Of a stretch of DNA of 64,000 nt, positions 24,410 through 35,210 are shown in pieces (within the stretch, counting starts at the first letter, position 1; every line of letters starts with the position of its first letter). Both the position numbers and the translations under genes were made by a program. The DNA lies in NCBI GenBank assembly GCA_007570785.1, contig ML664152.1, positions 3,224,911 to 3,288,910 of the forward strand. Direction: 5' to 3'. Origin of the DNA: Antilocapra americana (lineage: Eukaryota > Chordata > Mammalia > Artiodactyla > Antilocapridae). The notes under the pieces were generated by a model. That model was not told where the DNA came from. It was given only the letters and a program-made list of their open reading frames with translations, and did not search any database.

Positions 24410-25833
24410 CACAGTTCAGTTCAGTTCAGTGCTCAGTCATGTCCAACTCTCTGAGACCCCATGGACTGCAGCACAACAGGCCTCCCTGTCCATCACCAAC
24501 TCCCAGAGCTTACTCAAACTCATGTCCATTGAGTCGGTGATGCCATTCAACCATCTCATCCTCTGTCATCCCCTTCTCCTGCTTTTAATCTTTCCCAGCA
24601 TCAGGGTCCCTTCTGGATGAGTCAGTTCTTTTCGTCAGGTTGCCAAAGTATTGGAGTTTCAACTTCAGCATTAGTCCAGCTTTTTGCCATAAGGGTGGTG
24701 TCATCTGCATATCTGAGGTTACTGATATTTCTCCTGGCAAACTTGATTCTAGCTTGTGCTTCATCCAGCCTGACATTTCACATGATGTACTCTGCATATA
24801 AGTTAAATAAGCAGGGTGACAGTATACAGCCTTGACACACTCCTTTTCCAATTTGGAATCAGTCTGCTGTTCCATTGGAGAAGGCAGTAGCACCCCACTA
24901 GAGTACTCTTGCCTGGACAATCCCATGGACGGAGGAGCCTGGTGGGCGTCAGTCCATGGGGTCGCGAAGAGTCAGACACGACTGAGCGACTTCACTTTCA
25001 CTTTTCACTTTCATGTATTGGAGAAGAAAATGGCAACCCACTCCAGTGTTCTTGCCTGGAGAGTCCCAGGGATGGCGGAGCCTCGTGGGCTGCCGTCTCT
25101 GGGGTCGCAGAGAGTCGGACACTACTGACGTGACTTAGCAGCAGCAGGTAGTAGCTGCTGTTCCATGTCCAGTTCTAACTGTTGCTTCTTGACCCGCATG
25201 AGATTTCTCAGAAGGCGGGTTAGGTGGTCTGGTATTCCCATCTCTTATAGAATTTCCCACAGTTTGTTGTGATCCACACAGTCAAAGGCTTTGCCATAAT
25301 CAATAAAGCAGAAGTATATGCTTTTCAGGAGCTGTCTTTCTTTTTTGATGATTTGACAATTTGATCTCTGGTTCCACTGCCATTTTTAAATCCAGCTTGA
25401 ATATCTGGTTCACATACTTTGAAGCCTGGCTTCCGGAATTTTGATATTACTTTGCTAGCATGTGAGATGAGTGCAATTATGCTGCAGTTCGAGCATTTCT
25501 TTGGCATTGCCTTTATTTGGAATAGGAATGAAAACGGACCTTTTCCAGTCCTGTGGCCACTGATGAGTTTTCCATATTTTCTGGCATATTGAGTGCAGCA
25601 CTTTAACAGCAACATATTTTAGGATTTGAAATAGCTCAACTGGAATTCCATCACCTTCACTAGCTTTGTTCATAGTGTTGCTTCCTAAGGCCCACTTGAC
25701 TTCTCACTCCAGGATGTCTGGCTCTAGGTGAGTGATCACACCATCGGGGTTATCTGGGTCTTGAAAATCTTTTTTGTATATTTCTTCTGTGTATTCTTGC
25801 CACCTCTTCTTAATATCTTCTGCTTCTGTTAGG
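24410..25833 (-). mobile_element. BovB LINE with internal deletion, interrupted by BovA2
   Basis: Minus-strand BovB. The 3' end (24410-24678) jumps directly into the reverse-transcriptase region at about 24680, so several hundred bases are deleted. After the BovA2 insertion it continues at 25155-25833 with KASEGDGIPVELFQILKYVA and IPIPNKGNAKEM. The frame is broken at many places. Confidence 0.9.
24876..25154 (+). mobile_element. BovA2 SINE nested in BovB, 12-bp target duplication
   Basis: Two Bov-A units in tandem: the first has cttgcctggacaatcccatg and acgactgagcgacttcactt, the second has cttgcctggagagtcccagg and cggacactactgacgtgac. The tail is a CAG run. ctgctgttccat is repeated at 24864-24875 and 25155-25166, showing that the insertion followed the BovB. 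Confidence 0.92.
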
Positions 25834-28510
25834 ACAACTACACAAATCCGAGAAATTGAGCAAAACACAAGGAGCCTGGGAGATACTATCCCTCAGAGAG
25901 CCCAGCCCTGCATCCCAGCATAAGACTCTAAAGCAGCCAGATGAGAATGAAATGAAGTCCTGGGAGACTCCCAAGGCAAAGCAAGTACTGTTGGCTGAGT
26001 TGTGTGCCCTGAAAGTCACTTGTTGAGGCCCTGCTTCCCAAGCCTACCGTGTGTGAAGGCAGGGCATGCAAAAGGCTGGTAAAAGGTGGACAGTGCACTG
26101 ATGGGATCCAGCTGGGCCCCCACAAGGAGGCAGAGACCAGCTTTGCCTCAGCATCAGGAGAACACAGCAGGCTGGAGCGGCCCCCGCCAAACACCCAAGC
26201 AATGGGCACCTTAACCTCTGACCTCCACCCTGTTGTGAGCAGCCAATACCTGCTGTCCAAGCGCCCAGTTGTGATATCTGGCTAAGGAAGTCCAGGTGAC
26301 TGAGACAGCCAGGAGGGGGTCGGAGGGAGGGTCCCAGCTGGCGATGGCTCCTCTCGGGATCCTGCAGCCCGCTACAACATTCACTAAAGCCACTGATCCC
26401 CAGGAGCCCCTGGGGGCATGTTGAATACACAGCCCAGGTTCCCAGACCCACTGGGTGGGTGGACAGATTCTGGGGCTCCCCCAGGCCCAGTGCCCCCTTC
26501 CAGTGGCCATGACTGGTGGAGACAGACCCCGGAAGACCAGCACGAGGCAGGAGTCACTGTATCCACAAAGGCTGAGAGCTCAGCCCTGCTGTCTGTTTTC
26601 ACTCATTTGCACAAAATTGAATTGGGTTGCATTTTATACAGTACAGAAATTAGCACTTCCTACATTAGCATGGAACTAATTGCTGTTGGGAGCAAATTTA
26701 CAGTTAATGACTCAAAGGTGTAAAAGAAAACACTGAAGGGACTGTTGCCTTTTCTCAAAAGCACAGTTTGCTCCACACCCATGGAACTTGGCCCAGGAAA
26801 CGGGGTCGCAGACGTCCCTGAAACGGAGCTGAGTCACCTTCCCAGCACCGGAAGCCCCCTCCTCCCCCACCCCAGATCAGTACCCAGGCATCCTCCTCCT
26901 GGGGGCCTAGAAGCCCTCCCAGCACAGAGGTCCCCCGTGCTGATCGCTGATCGCCTCCTCCCTGCCCCCGCCCGCGGAGCCCAAGCCCGCTCCTTTCTGC
27001 TGCCCTTCCCCCACCAGGATCTCCATGCACTCTCCTGCCATAGCCCCTCTCCCATGCCTCATGAACTTTGTCTATCAAGCAGAATGACGTGAAAAATCCA
27101 TGTTTCAAAGAAAATGTCTCCCATTTGCCAACGGGTCTGTGACAGGACATCTCAGACTACTGAACTTCCGCATCTCCTTCCAAGTGTGGTTTGATTGACA
27201 GCAACAGGAGTGTGCTTTTCCCCACCCCCTTGGCATCTCTGAACCTCCCCATGGGGTCCTGGGCAATAACAGGGTTGGAGGTCGTGGTTTACAGGTAGGT
27301 CCTACCTGTGTGGGTGGATTGTGTGTTCACAGACCCCTCCAGAGCTGACAGTGGCAACACAGTCCCTGTCCACAATCCATAGGTGCCAGCCTGCCTCTGA
27401 TGGTGGGCACAGCAGTCTGCAGTGGGCAGACTCCCTGGTAAGGAGGACCCCGGTGTGCAAGCAGTGACACCTGGGCAGGTCCTTGCTGCCCTGAGGATGA
27501 CAGGTGACAGGTGGCCTGTGTGGGCTGAGCAGGTCTGAGCAGGGGGAGGACATCTCTACAGGGCAATGAGCCTGGCCCCTCCCTCCACCATCAAGGGTAA
27601 GAACCCAGCCCAGGGAAGCCATTATGAGGAGGAATCTGCCTCAGGGCGACCCAAGGTCAACCTCAGGCTTGGACATTACCCGGGGCTTGCTGGAGTCAGC
27701 CCCTCACCCAGCAGCCACCCTGAGATACTCACGAGAAGAGCTGCAACCTGAGCACCTTAGGGGACCCCAAGCAGCGGAATCAAATGTCCCCCTGGGGGAC
27801 AGAACTGCCTCCCTTGAGAACAGTCAACATAAAGAATGCTCAGAACTCAGAAGGAAAGGCCAGAACCTGGGAGACACGGGGAGAGATTTCAAAAAGAGCC
27901 AGCAGAACAGAATACCAGCCTGTGAAAAGACTTGACCTCACCACAGTCAGGACCTCCCTGGTGACCATGGATGGACTGGATCTGAGACGCTATTACCTGT
28001 GAGGCTGAGCTGGTGTGTCCTGAGTCAGAGCAATGTCGTTTGTGGGACCCAGGCACACGGAGAGTCAGGCTCACGGCAGTGTTTTCTGCCATAGCCACAG
28101 GTCAGAAACCACCCACAGTCCATCCATAGCAGGCTGTATATCCACGGCGGATGGAAAAATGGATGGGGTATTTATGGTCACAGGTGTGAACTCCAGTGAG
28201 TGACACCCACAAGCATGACAGGCCACCTCTCACAGGTGAGGCCAGCGAGGTGGCAGGACCATCAAGACAGGTACACAGGCTCACTGACCTGAGAGTCCCA
28301 AACCCACAAACCCACACAGTATGTGGTTAAGGGATGTGATCAATCACACAGACACAGAAGGGCAGCAAAGCCACAGCAAAGACTGTCACAAGGCTTTTTA
28401 CCTGCAGGGCCACACATGACTGTAGGACAGACTTTCATGTTCTGTTCACTGTGGATCCCAGACACACAGAACAGTACCTGGCACATGGCAAGGGCTCAGA
28501 GATGTGCTGG
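25834..28510. other. Non-coding interval
   Basis: GC-rich and unique for the most part. A weak MIR-like string (cagtacctggcacatggc) is at about 28472-28489. Frames of 100-135 codons occur on both strands without family motifs. Confidence 0.45.
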
Positions 28511-28627
28511 ACAGACAGATGGATGGGTGGATGGATGGACAGACGGATGGATGGATGGATGGATGGATGGGTTGGATGGATGGATGGATGGATTGGATGG
28601 ATGGATGGGTTGGATGGATGGATGGAT

Positions 28628-28659
<32 letters not shown>

Positions 28660-28738
28660 CTGGATGGATAGATGAATGGATGGGTTGGATGGATGGATTG
28701 GATGGATGGATGGATGAATGGACAGATAGATGAACAGA
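28511..28738. repeat. TGGA tetranucleotide satellite with higher-order pattern
   Basis: About 230 bases of GGAT/TGGA units broken at intervals by gggttggat and gattggat variants, giving a larger repeating pattern of mixed four- and five-base units. Open frames on both strands (DGWMDGW and IHPSIHPS) are by-products of the repeat. Confidence 0.97.
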
Positions 28739-28879
28739 TGTGACCCCAGAGGGCATGCAGGCAGCTTCTCAGTTTCTGGTGAATGTTCTGTTTCTTAATC
28801 TGAGAAGAGGCCACACAGTAATTAAAAGGCACACATGTATTGTACACACTTCTCTGTACATACTATTTCACAATAAAAA

Positions 28880-29085
28880 TATAAAATTTTTTAATTTAAT
28901 TAATTTATTTATTTTAATTGGAGGCTAATTACTTTACAATATTGTAGTGGTTTTTGCTACACATTGGCATGAAATCAACCATGGGTGTACATGTGTCCCC
29001 CATCCTGACTCCCCCACCCACTTCCCTCCCCATCCCATCCCTCAGGGTCATCCCAGTGCACCAGCCCTGAACACCCTGTCATTTG
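28880..29085 (-). mobile_element. L1 3' UTR fragment
   Basis: Starts with a T-rich tail, then attggaggctaattacttta, gtggtttttgctacacattg, a C-rich tract and cagtgcaccagccctgaac. This is the reverse complement of a ruminant L1 3' end related to, but older than, the one at 405-700. Confidence 0.85.
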
Positions 29086-29613
29086 GAGACAATCAGTGCT
29101 GGGGAAGAACCTGTATTTATTGATGTAGAATAACTAAATCTACTAATACTCCTATTGAAGTAGAATAACTAAAGCTCAGTGGTTTTAGCAGAAACAGAAA
29201 AATAAAACAGAAGAAACTCGGTACAGCAAGTTCAGGAGTGGAATATGGAATCATTATTTTTTCTTTCCTGAGTTTCAGAACAGCTCAAGAAATTGAGCTG
29301 AATTTTACTGCAGTTTTGGCAAAAGTGGAGAAGCGCCCTGGCTTGCCAAGGGAGATTGGCACTTGCCCTCTTTGAGATGCTCAATTCTCTCAGTCCTGGC
29401 AGGATGAGGAAGAAGTTCTGGTGTTGAAAGTCTCCAGATGCCAAGTTGCCCACCGGGTGAAAGAGGGTTTGCTAATTAGTGTCATTAGCAGAGAGATTGG
29501 GAGGGGCCCTCTGGCTAACATTTCTGCAGGAAGGAGGGGAGAGAGGAGGGAAAGAGGAGCATGGTTAGAGCCTGTGAGCTTGGGTGCAGCCCTGAAATGA
29601 AAGGATGATGAAG
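29086..29613. other. Non-coding interval
   Basis: AT-rich unique sequence. No gene or repeat recognised. Confidence 0.4.
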
Positions 29614-29760
29614 CAATGCAATTTCCAGGACTTCCCTGGTGGTCCAGTGGCTAAGATTCAGATGCAGGGGCATAGGTTCGATCCCTGGTCAAGGGACTAG
29701 ATCCTGTATGCTGCACCCAAGACATGGCACAGCCAAATAAATAAATAAACAATGCCATTT
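29614..29760 (+). mobile_element. tRNA-Glu-type SINE with near-perfect target duplication
   Basis: 29627-29749 has the head ggacttccctggtggtccag, the B box ggttcgatccc and an AAAT tail. Flanks caatgcattt-type repeats at 29614-29624 and 29750-29760 differ by one base. Confidence 0.88.
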
Positions 29761-30645
29761 TCACTCCTTATTTAACTTATATGCAGAGTACATCATGAGA
29801 AATGCTGGGCTGGAAGAAGCACAAGCTGGAATCAACACTGCTGAGAAAAATATCAATAACCTCAGATATGCCGACGACACCACCCTTATGGGAGAAAGTG
29901 AAGAGGAACTAAAAAGCCTCTTGCTGAAAGTGAAAGAGGAGAGTGAAAAAGTTGGCTTAAGGCTCAACATTAAGAAAACTAAGATCATGGCGTCTGGTCT
30001 CATCTTCATGGGAAATAGATGGGGAAACAGTGGAAACAGTGTCAGATTTTATTTGGGGGGGCTCCAAAATCACTGTAGATGGTGATTGCAGCCATGAAAT
30101 CCAAAGACACTTACTCCTTGGAAGGAAAGTTATGGCCAACCTGGATGACATATTGAAAAGCAGAGATAGTACTTTGCCAACAAAGGTCCATCTAGTCAAG
30201 GCTATGGTTTTTCCAGTAGTCATGTATGGATGTGAGAGTTGGACAGTGAAAAAGGCTGAGCACAGAAGAATTGATGGTTTTGAACTGTGGTGTTGGAGAA
30301 GACTCTTGAGAGTCCCTTGGACTGCAAGGAGATCCAACAAGTCCATCCTAAAGGAGATCAGTCCTGGGTGTTCATTGGAAGGACTGATGTTGAAGCTGAA
30401 ACTCCAATACTTTGGCCACCTCATGCAAAGAGTTGACTCACTGGAAAAAACCCTAATGCTGAGAAGGATTGGGGGCAGGAGGAAAAGGGGACGACAGAGG
30501 ATGAGATGGCTGGATAGTATCACCGACTCGATGGCCATGGGTTTGGGTAGACTCTAGGAGTTGGTGATGGACAGGGAGGCCTGGCGTGCTGCAGTTCATG
30601 GGGTCGCAAAGAGTCAGACACAACTGAGTGACTGAACTGAACTAA
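29761..30645 (+). mobile_element. BovB LINE 3' third
   Basis: Begins inside the reverse transcriptase (INNLRYADDTTLMGESEEEL, catalytic YADD) and runs to the 3' end (FELWCWRRLLRVPWTARRSN, GRQRMRWLDSITDS), closing with acaactgagtgactgaactg. One frameshift at about 30045-30060, in a G run, splits two otherwise open frames of 96 and 175 codons. Confidence 0.95.
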
Positions 30646-30689
30646 ACTGATTTCCACTCCATCCTCTCCTGTTCCTTTTATAAAGAATG

Positions 30690-31050
30690 CTGGTATTGCT
30701 ATTGTTCAGTTGCCAAGTCATGTCCAACTCTTTGTAAAACTATGAACTACAGCACACCAGCCTTCCCTGTCCTTCACTATCTCCCAGAGTTTGCTCAAAC
30801 CCATGTCCATTGAGTTGGTGATGCCATCCAGCCATCTTATCCTCTGTTGTCCCCTTCTCCTCCTACCCTCAGTCTTTCCAAGATCAGGGTCTTTTCCAAT
30901 GAGTCAACTCTTTATAGCAGGTGGACGAAGTATTGGAGTTTCAGCTTCAACATCAGTCCTTCCAGTGAACACCCAGGACTGATCTCCTTTAGGATGCACT
31001 GGTTGAATCTATTTGCAGTCCGAGGGATGCTCAGTTGTGGATGTGTCTGG
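30690..31050 (-). mobile_element. BovB LINE 3' end
   Basis: Minus orientation: tgccaagtcatgtccaactc, ccatccagccatcttatcct and ggtctttttccaatgagtc-type sequence to the RRSN-coding region near 31010. Followed at once by BovB 5' sequence in the opposite orientation, so these may be one insertion. Confidence 0.9.
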
Positions 31051-31054
31051 TGGT

Positions 31055-31665
31055 GAAAGTAAAGTCCGATGCTGTAAGAGCAATATTGCACAGGAACCTG
31101 GAATGTTAGGTCCATGAATCAAGGTAAATCGGAAATGGTCAAACAGGAGATGGCAAGAGTGAACATCAACATTTTAGGAATCACTGAACTAAAATGGACA
31201 GGAATGGAGAATTTAATTCAGATGACCATTATATCTACTACTACTGTGGGCAAGAATCTCTCAGAAGAAATGAAGTAGCCCTCACAGTCAACAAAAGAGT
31301 CTGAAATGCAGTTAAGTGAAGTCACTCAGTTGTGTCCAACTCTTTGCAACCCCATGGATTGTAGCCTACTAGGCTCCTCCCATGGGATTTTTCCAGGCAA
31401 GAGTACTGGAGTGGATTGCCATTTCCTTCTCCAGAGGATCTTCCCCTCCGAAGGATCAAACCCGGGTCTCCCCCATTGTAAGCAGACGCTTTACCGTCTA
31501 AGCCACCAGGGAAGTCTGAAATGCAGTACTTGGGTGTAATCTCAAAAACGACAGGATGATCTCTGTTCGTTTCCAAAGCAAACCATTCAGCATCACAGTA
31601 ATCCAAGTCTATGTTCCAACCACTGATGCTGAAGTAGCTGAATGCTGATGGCAACCCACTAAATG
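31055..31665 (+). mobile_element. BovB LINE 5' part (endonuclease start), split by a Bov-tA
   Basis: Plus orientation: aggaacctggaatgttaggt, gtcaaacaggagatggcaag and gatgatctctgttcgtttcc, covering the endonuclease N-terminus. It is interrupted by a Bov-tA at 31313-31512 and stops near 31665. It covers the same portion that is inverted at 22385-22994. Confidence 0.9.
31313..31512 (-). mobile_element. Bov-tA SINE nested in BovB, 15-bp target duplication
   Basis: Minus-strand Bov-tA flanked by agtctgaaatgcagt at 31298-31312 and 31513-31527. Removing it rejoins the BovB endonuclease sequence. Confidence 0.95.
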
Positions 31666-33665
31666 GATTTCATAGCATGTGACCACCACTTGCAAAATAT
31701 GGTCTCTCTGAAGGTTTTCAGCCTGAAATCCATGACAGGCTTCCCAGAGCCCATGGGCCCCTGGAGTGCACGTGTGTGTGTGTGTGTGTGTGTTGTGTGT
31801 GCTTGTGTATGCACATGTTCGTGCTTGCATGTGTGCAGTCATGCATTCATGTGTGTATATTTGTGTGTGTGAGTATATGCCTGTACACTTCTGTAAACTA
31901 GTCAGTGCTCTTCAGTCACATTTTCAGAGGCACACTGACCCCAGTGCACAGATTATAGATGAAGAAATAGAGGTTCAAGGAGGCCCAGAGCGAGTCCAAG
32001 CCCCACCCTGCCTCTCCCTGGGCTGAGCCCTGTCCCTCCTGAGGTGTTCCTGAGTCTCAGGTCACCCTGTATTACCAGAAGGGGAGGCATCCAGTTGTGT
32101 CTGCCCCTGGAAACCTGTGTTCTGCCTGCACCACCCTGAGGATCAGTTCTGAGCTGACCACACTGCTGGTCTGCACCCCCTAGGACCTCAGGCAGCAGCA
32201 AGAGCAGAGGCCCAGTGGGACTGCAGGGCTGACCTCGTGGCAGAATCAAGAAGTTAGCCCTGAACCCAACACTGTGTCACATTACCCTCACCAGGAGCAC
32301 ACTGTGTAATACCTGCAGTGACAGGCCCCCAGCACAGGGCCCGGCGGGGATCTGGCGTGGGTGGGAAATGTACCACAACAGATGTGCAAAGTCTAAACCA
32401 GTAAATAAGGCAGGAGGGCTCCTGTGGACAAGAAGGAATTTGCTAGGTGAGGCACGAGGGCCCCAGGAGAAGAACCACATGGAGAGGAGTGTTTACACGG
32501 GTCTTCCCAGAAGCAGCACTGGCCCCCTGCCTAAGGCCGTGGCTGACTGGTGATGCAGGCCCCAGAAGACAGGTCCTAGTGCCCCGCTGGCTCCTGGCTG
32601 TGGGGTCAGAGGCTCCAAGTCGGGCTCCAGCTCTGCACTACCTTGGGTTCTGGGCACGTGTCTCACTGAGTGTAGATGGTGACAATAATGCCTACTGCGG
32701 CAGCTTTGAGGCCTGGCCCAGCCAGCACCTGGACCAGGGCATGCCAGGATCCTCCCCCTTCCCCGTGCCTCATCCATGCCAAGCCCCTGAACCCTGCAGT
32801 GGCACCATTGGGACTCAGTCCAGGGTCGACCAGTGACGGGCCACATGGTGGATCCAGTTTCCTTATTTTGTCACTAGGACTGGACTTCACAGCTGGCGCT
32901 CCTCCACAAACCCAAGGTCAGGCCCAGCATCATAAGCACTGAGTTATACCTGCCCTGGAGTGATGGGCAAAATGTCACTTTCACACAGTGAGCCAGGTGG
33001 GTAGAGTCCGGCTCTGAGGAACAGAAAATCCACCTGGCGGGCTCATGCAGGACGGTGATGGGGGGACGGAAAGAGGCTCTGCCCCTCTGAGGCTCCCCTG
33101 CTCTGCCCTCTTCCCAGAGGCAAGATGGCTGCAGCAGGTCCATAGTGATGATGTGGGGGGAGGAAGGAGCAAGGTCAGTCACCTCGGGACACTCTCTTCC
33201 TAGGGCAGAGGGGCCCAGTGCACCTCTTCCTGCCACCCTGGGGTCTGCTGATGACCAGTTCTGCCCAAGGCAAGGACCTCTCTCTCAGATGCCCCAGGCA
33301 TGGGGGAGTCAGGAAGGCATCTCTAACACATAGCAGGGACTCAAGGGAGGAAGGCATGGGTGTCCCAAGGGAACCTCAACACAGGTTCTCCCACTATGTG
33401 CACCATCGTCCCATCTAGGAGGGCCTCCGTCTCTCTCTGCGCCAAGCGGTGAACCCACCACGCCAGCAAGGCCTCCCTCCCTCCCATATCCTACCTCAAT
33501 ATAGTTAATAATCATTATATTTCTGCACATAGAAAATTTCACTCCATGTCTGGGGTTCTGGTGAAAAGCCTCAGGAGACTGCCATGTTTCTCTGACCTGG
33601 TGGACATGACCCCAAACCAGTCTTCCCAGCACCGGCTCGATGCTCTGCTCTGTCCACCACCTGAC
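31666..33665. other. Non-coding interval with TG repeat and MIR relic
   Basis: 31772-31800 is a TG run, followed by a TG-rich tract to about 31880. 31935-31990 (gatgaagaaatagaggttca) looks like an old MIR. The rest is unique, GC-rich and without a recognised gene. Confidence 0.5.
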
Positions 33666-33772
33666 AGGGGGCCTGGATTAGATCCCTGGTCAGGAAACTA
33701 GATCCCACACACTGCAACTAGAGACCTTGTGAGCTGCAACTAGGACTCAGTGCGGTCAAATAATAAATGATA
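33666..33772 (+). mobile_element. Partial tRNA-Glu-type SINE
   Basis: Contains ttagatccctggtcaggaaa, ctagatcccacacactgcaa and cagtgcggtcaaataataaa. The head is missing. Confidence 0.8.
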
Positions 33773-34915
33773 GAGACTGTTCAGTGTATTCCTGATATTT
33801 AGCTACATTAGTTTTTATGTAATTTTTTCCCACCCCAAATTTCATCCCAGAAAAAAAAAATCTGTTGGATTCAGCCCAACCTTTCACGAGTGAGATGGCT
33901 AACATCGCTGGCCCCCAGGCACACGTAGGTGTAGGGCAGCCACGGGGACCTCACTACCCGCCGGCTCGTCTCCCCAAGGGTACCTGCTTCAGTGGCCCCT
34001 CCAGTCACAGGTGTGTGCCCCCAGGGACTCTGGCAAAGGCTGCTTGTCGGTTTCTCCAGAAGCAAGAGTGAGCTGCACAGCTTAGCTGAGTTCTGGGATC
34101 GGGGGAGAAACAGTGATGCCTTCACAGGGACCCTGCCCACCGGATGGCCAGCCCTCCAGCTCCTGTGTCTCCTGCAAGGGGCAGGCATCCCGGATGGCTT
34201 TCTGCTGCTCTCCACCGTTCAGAGAGAGCAGCGGACGCCTCACCTGGAAGCCACCCTGGATGCACCAGGCCAGGCTTGTCCCCCCCAGCACTTCATGTGC
34301 AGTAGCCTTGAGAGCAGGAGGGAAGAGACACAGGAAGACATAAAACTAAGTTCTTCACTCAGATGGGGAGGAAGGAAAATGCACTAAAAACAAAGGGGTC
34401 AGTGATGTGATGGAGTACGGGGGCATCCAGAGGAAGGGTGTGGTCACGGAGAGTGAGTGCTGTATGAGGTGGCTCCTCTCCCTGCCCTCAGTGAAACGCT
34501 AGATCCACTGTCTGAACTGGGCACACCAGACACAACTTTGGCCTTGACCTGACACTAGGTTGTGATACCCAGGCAAGGAACAGGATGCCAGCCACACATG
34601 GGCCCACTCCACACGAGGGCCTGGGGTCTTGTTACCACTGAGCCTCTTTGCTGGTAGGGCCCCACCCCGTGTTTTCCCCCGGGACCACTAACACCTAAAG
34701 ACCATCTCCGTGCCACTGGGGTCTTTACGACCTCTTGGCCATCACGGCATCACACACAAGCAGAGCCCAGCAGTTGCTTCCTGCCTATGGAAGACCATGG
34801 GTTCAGAGCTCTGAGTGCTCCAGCTTCAGCAGGCTTAGCCAGAATAACCCACCCAGGAAAACGTCCTGGGATTCTAGGTCCTGTGGTCAAAGGCTGACTG
34901 AGGAAATCCTCCTAA
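33773..34915. other. Non-coding interval
   Basis: Short A run at 33851-33860, otherwise unique. Frames at 33871-34215 and 33992-34387 lie on opposite strands of the same DNA and lack motifs. Confidence 0.4.
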
Positions 34916-35210
34916 CTTTCCTCCAGCGTTAAAAAGCTTCCCTAAATCCAATGCTGGTGAAAACCAGCAGGGGAACATCTTTCTTTGGCCTTTTTAGGCA
35001 ACCTTGGAGGACTAGAAAATGTAGCTGAAATAATTCCCCCTTTAAAACTCATGCAAAGAGAGCCCGCTGTCTTAATGTGACTGCCTGTGTAATTAGCAAA
35101 CGGGGCGAGCACTTCCCTTCCATAGCGAGCCTCACCTGCCCGTCTGTACTCTAATTTGCCAAAAGGCTCCAACTATATTTGCATGTTTTTCCATCTCATT
35201 TAGCCTGATC
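34916..35210. promoter_or_regulatory. Candidate conserved non-coding element (motif-based guess)
   Basis: An island of balanced base composition inside GC-rich DNA, free of repeats. It holds a homeodomain-type TAATTAGC (35090-35097), a second CTAATTT (35151-35157) and an octamer ATTTGCAT (35177-35184). Such clusters are common in developmental enhancers. It lies about 18 kb beyond the CRYAA 3' end. No conservation data are available here, so this is inference from texture and motifs alone. Confidence 0.25.

Noticed and set aside
28323..28847. Repetitive DGWMDGW and IHPSIHPS proteins
   Set aside because: Translations of the TGGA array on both strands.
29795..30557. Reverse-transcriptase-like gene
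   Set aside because: It is the BovB 3' third with a frameshift, not a host gene.
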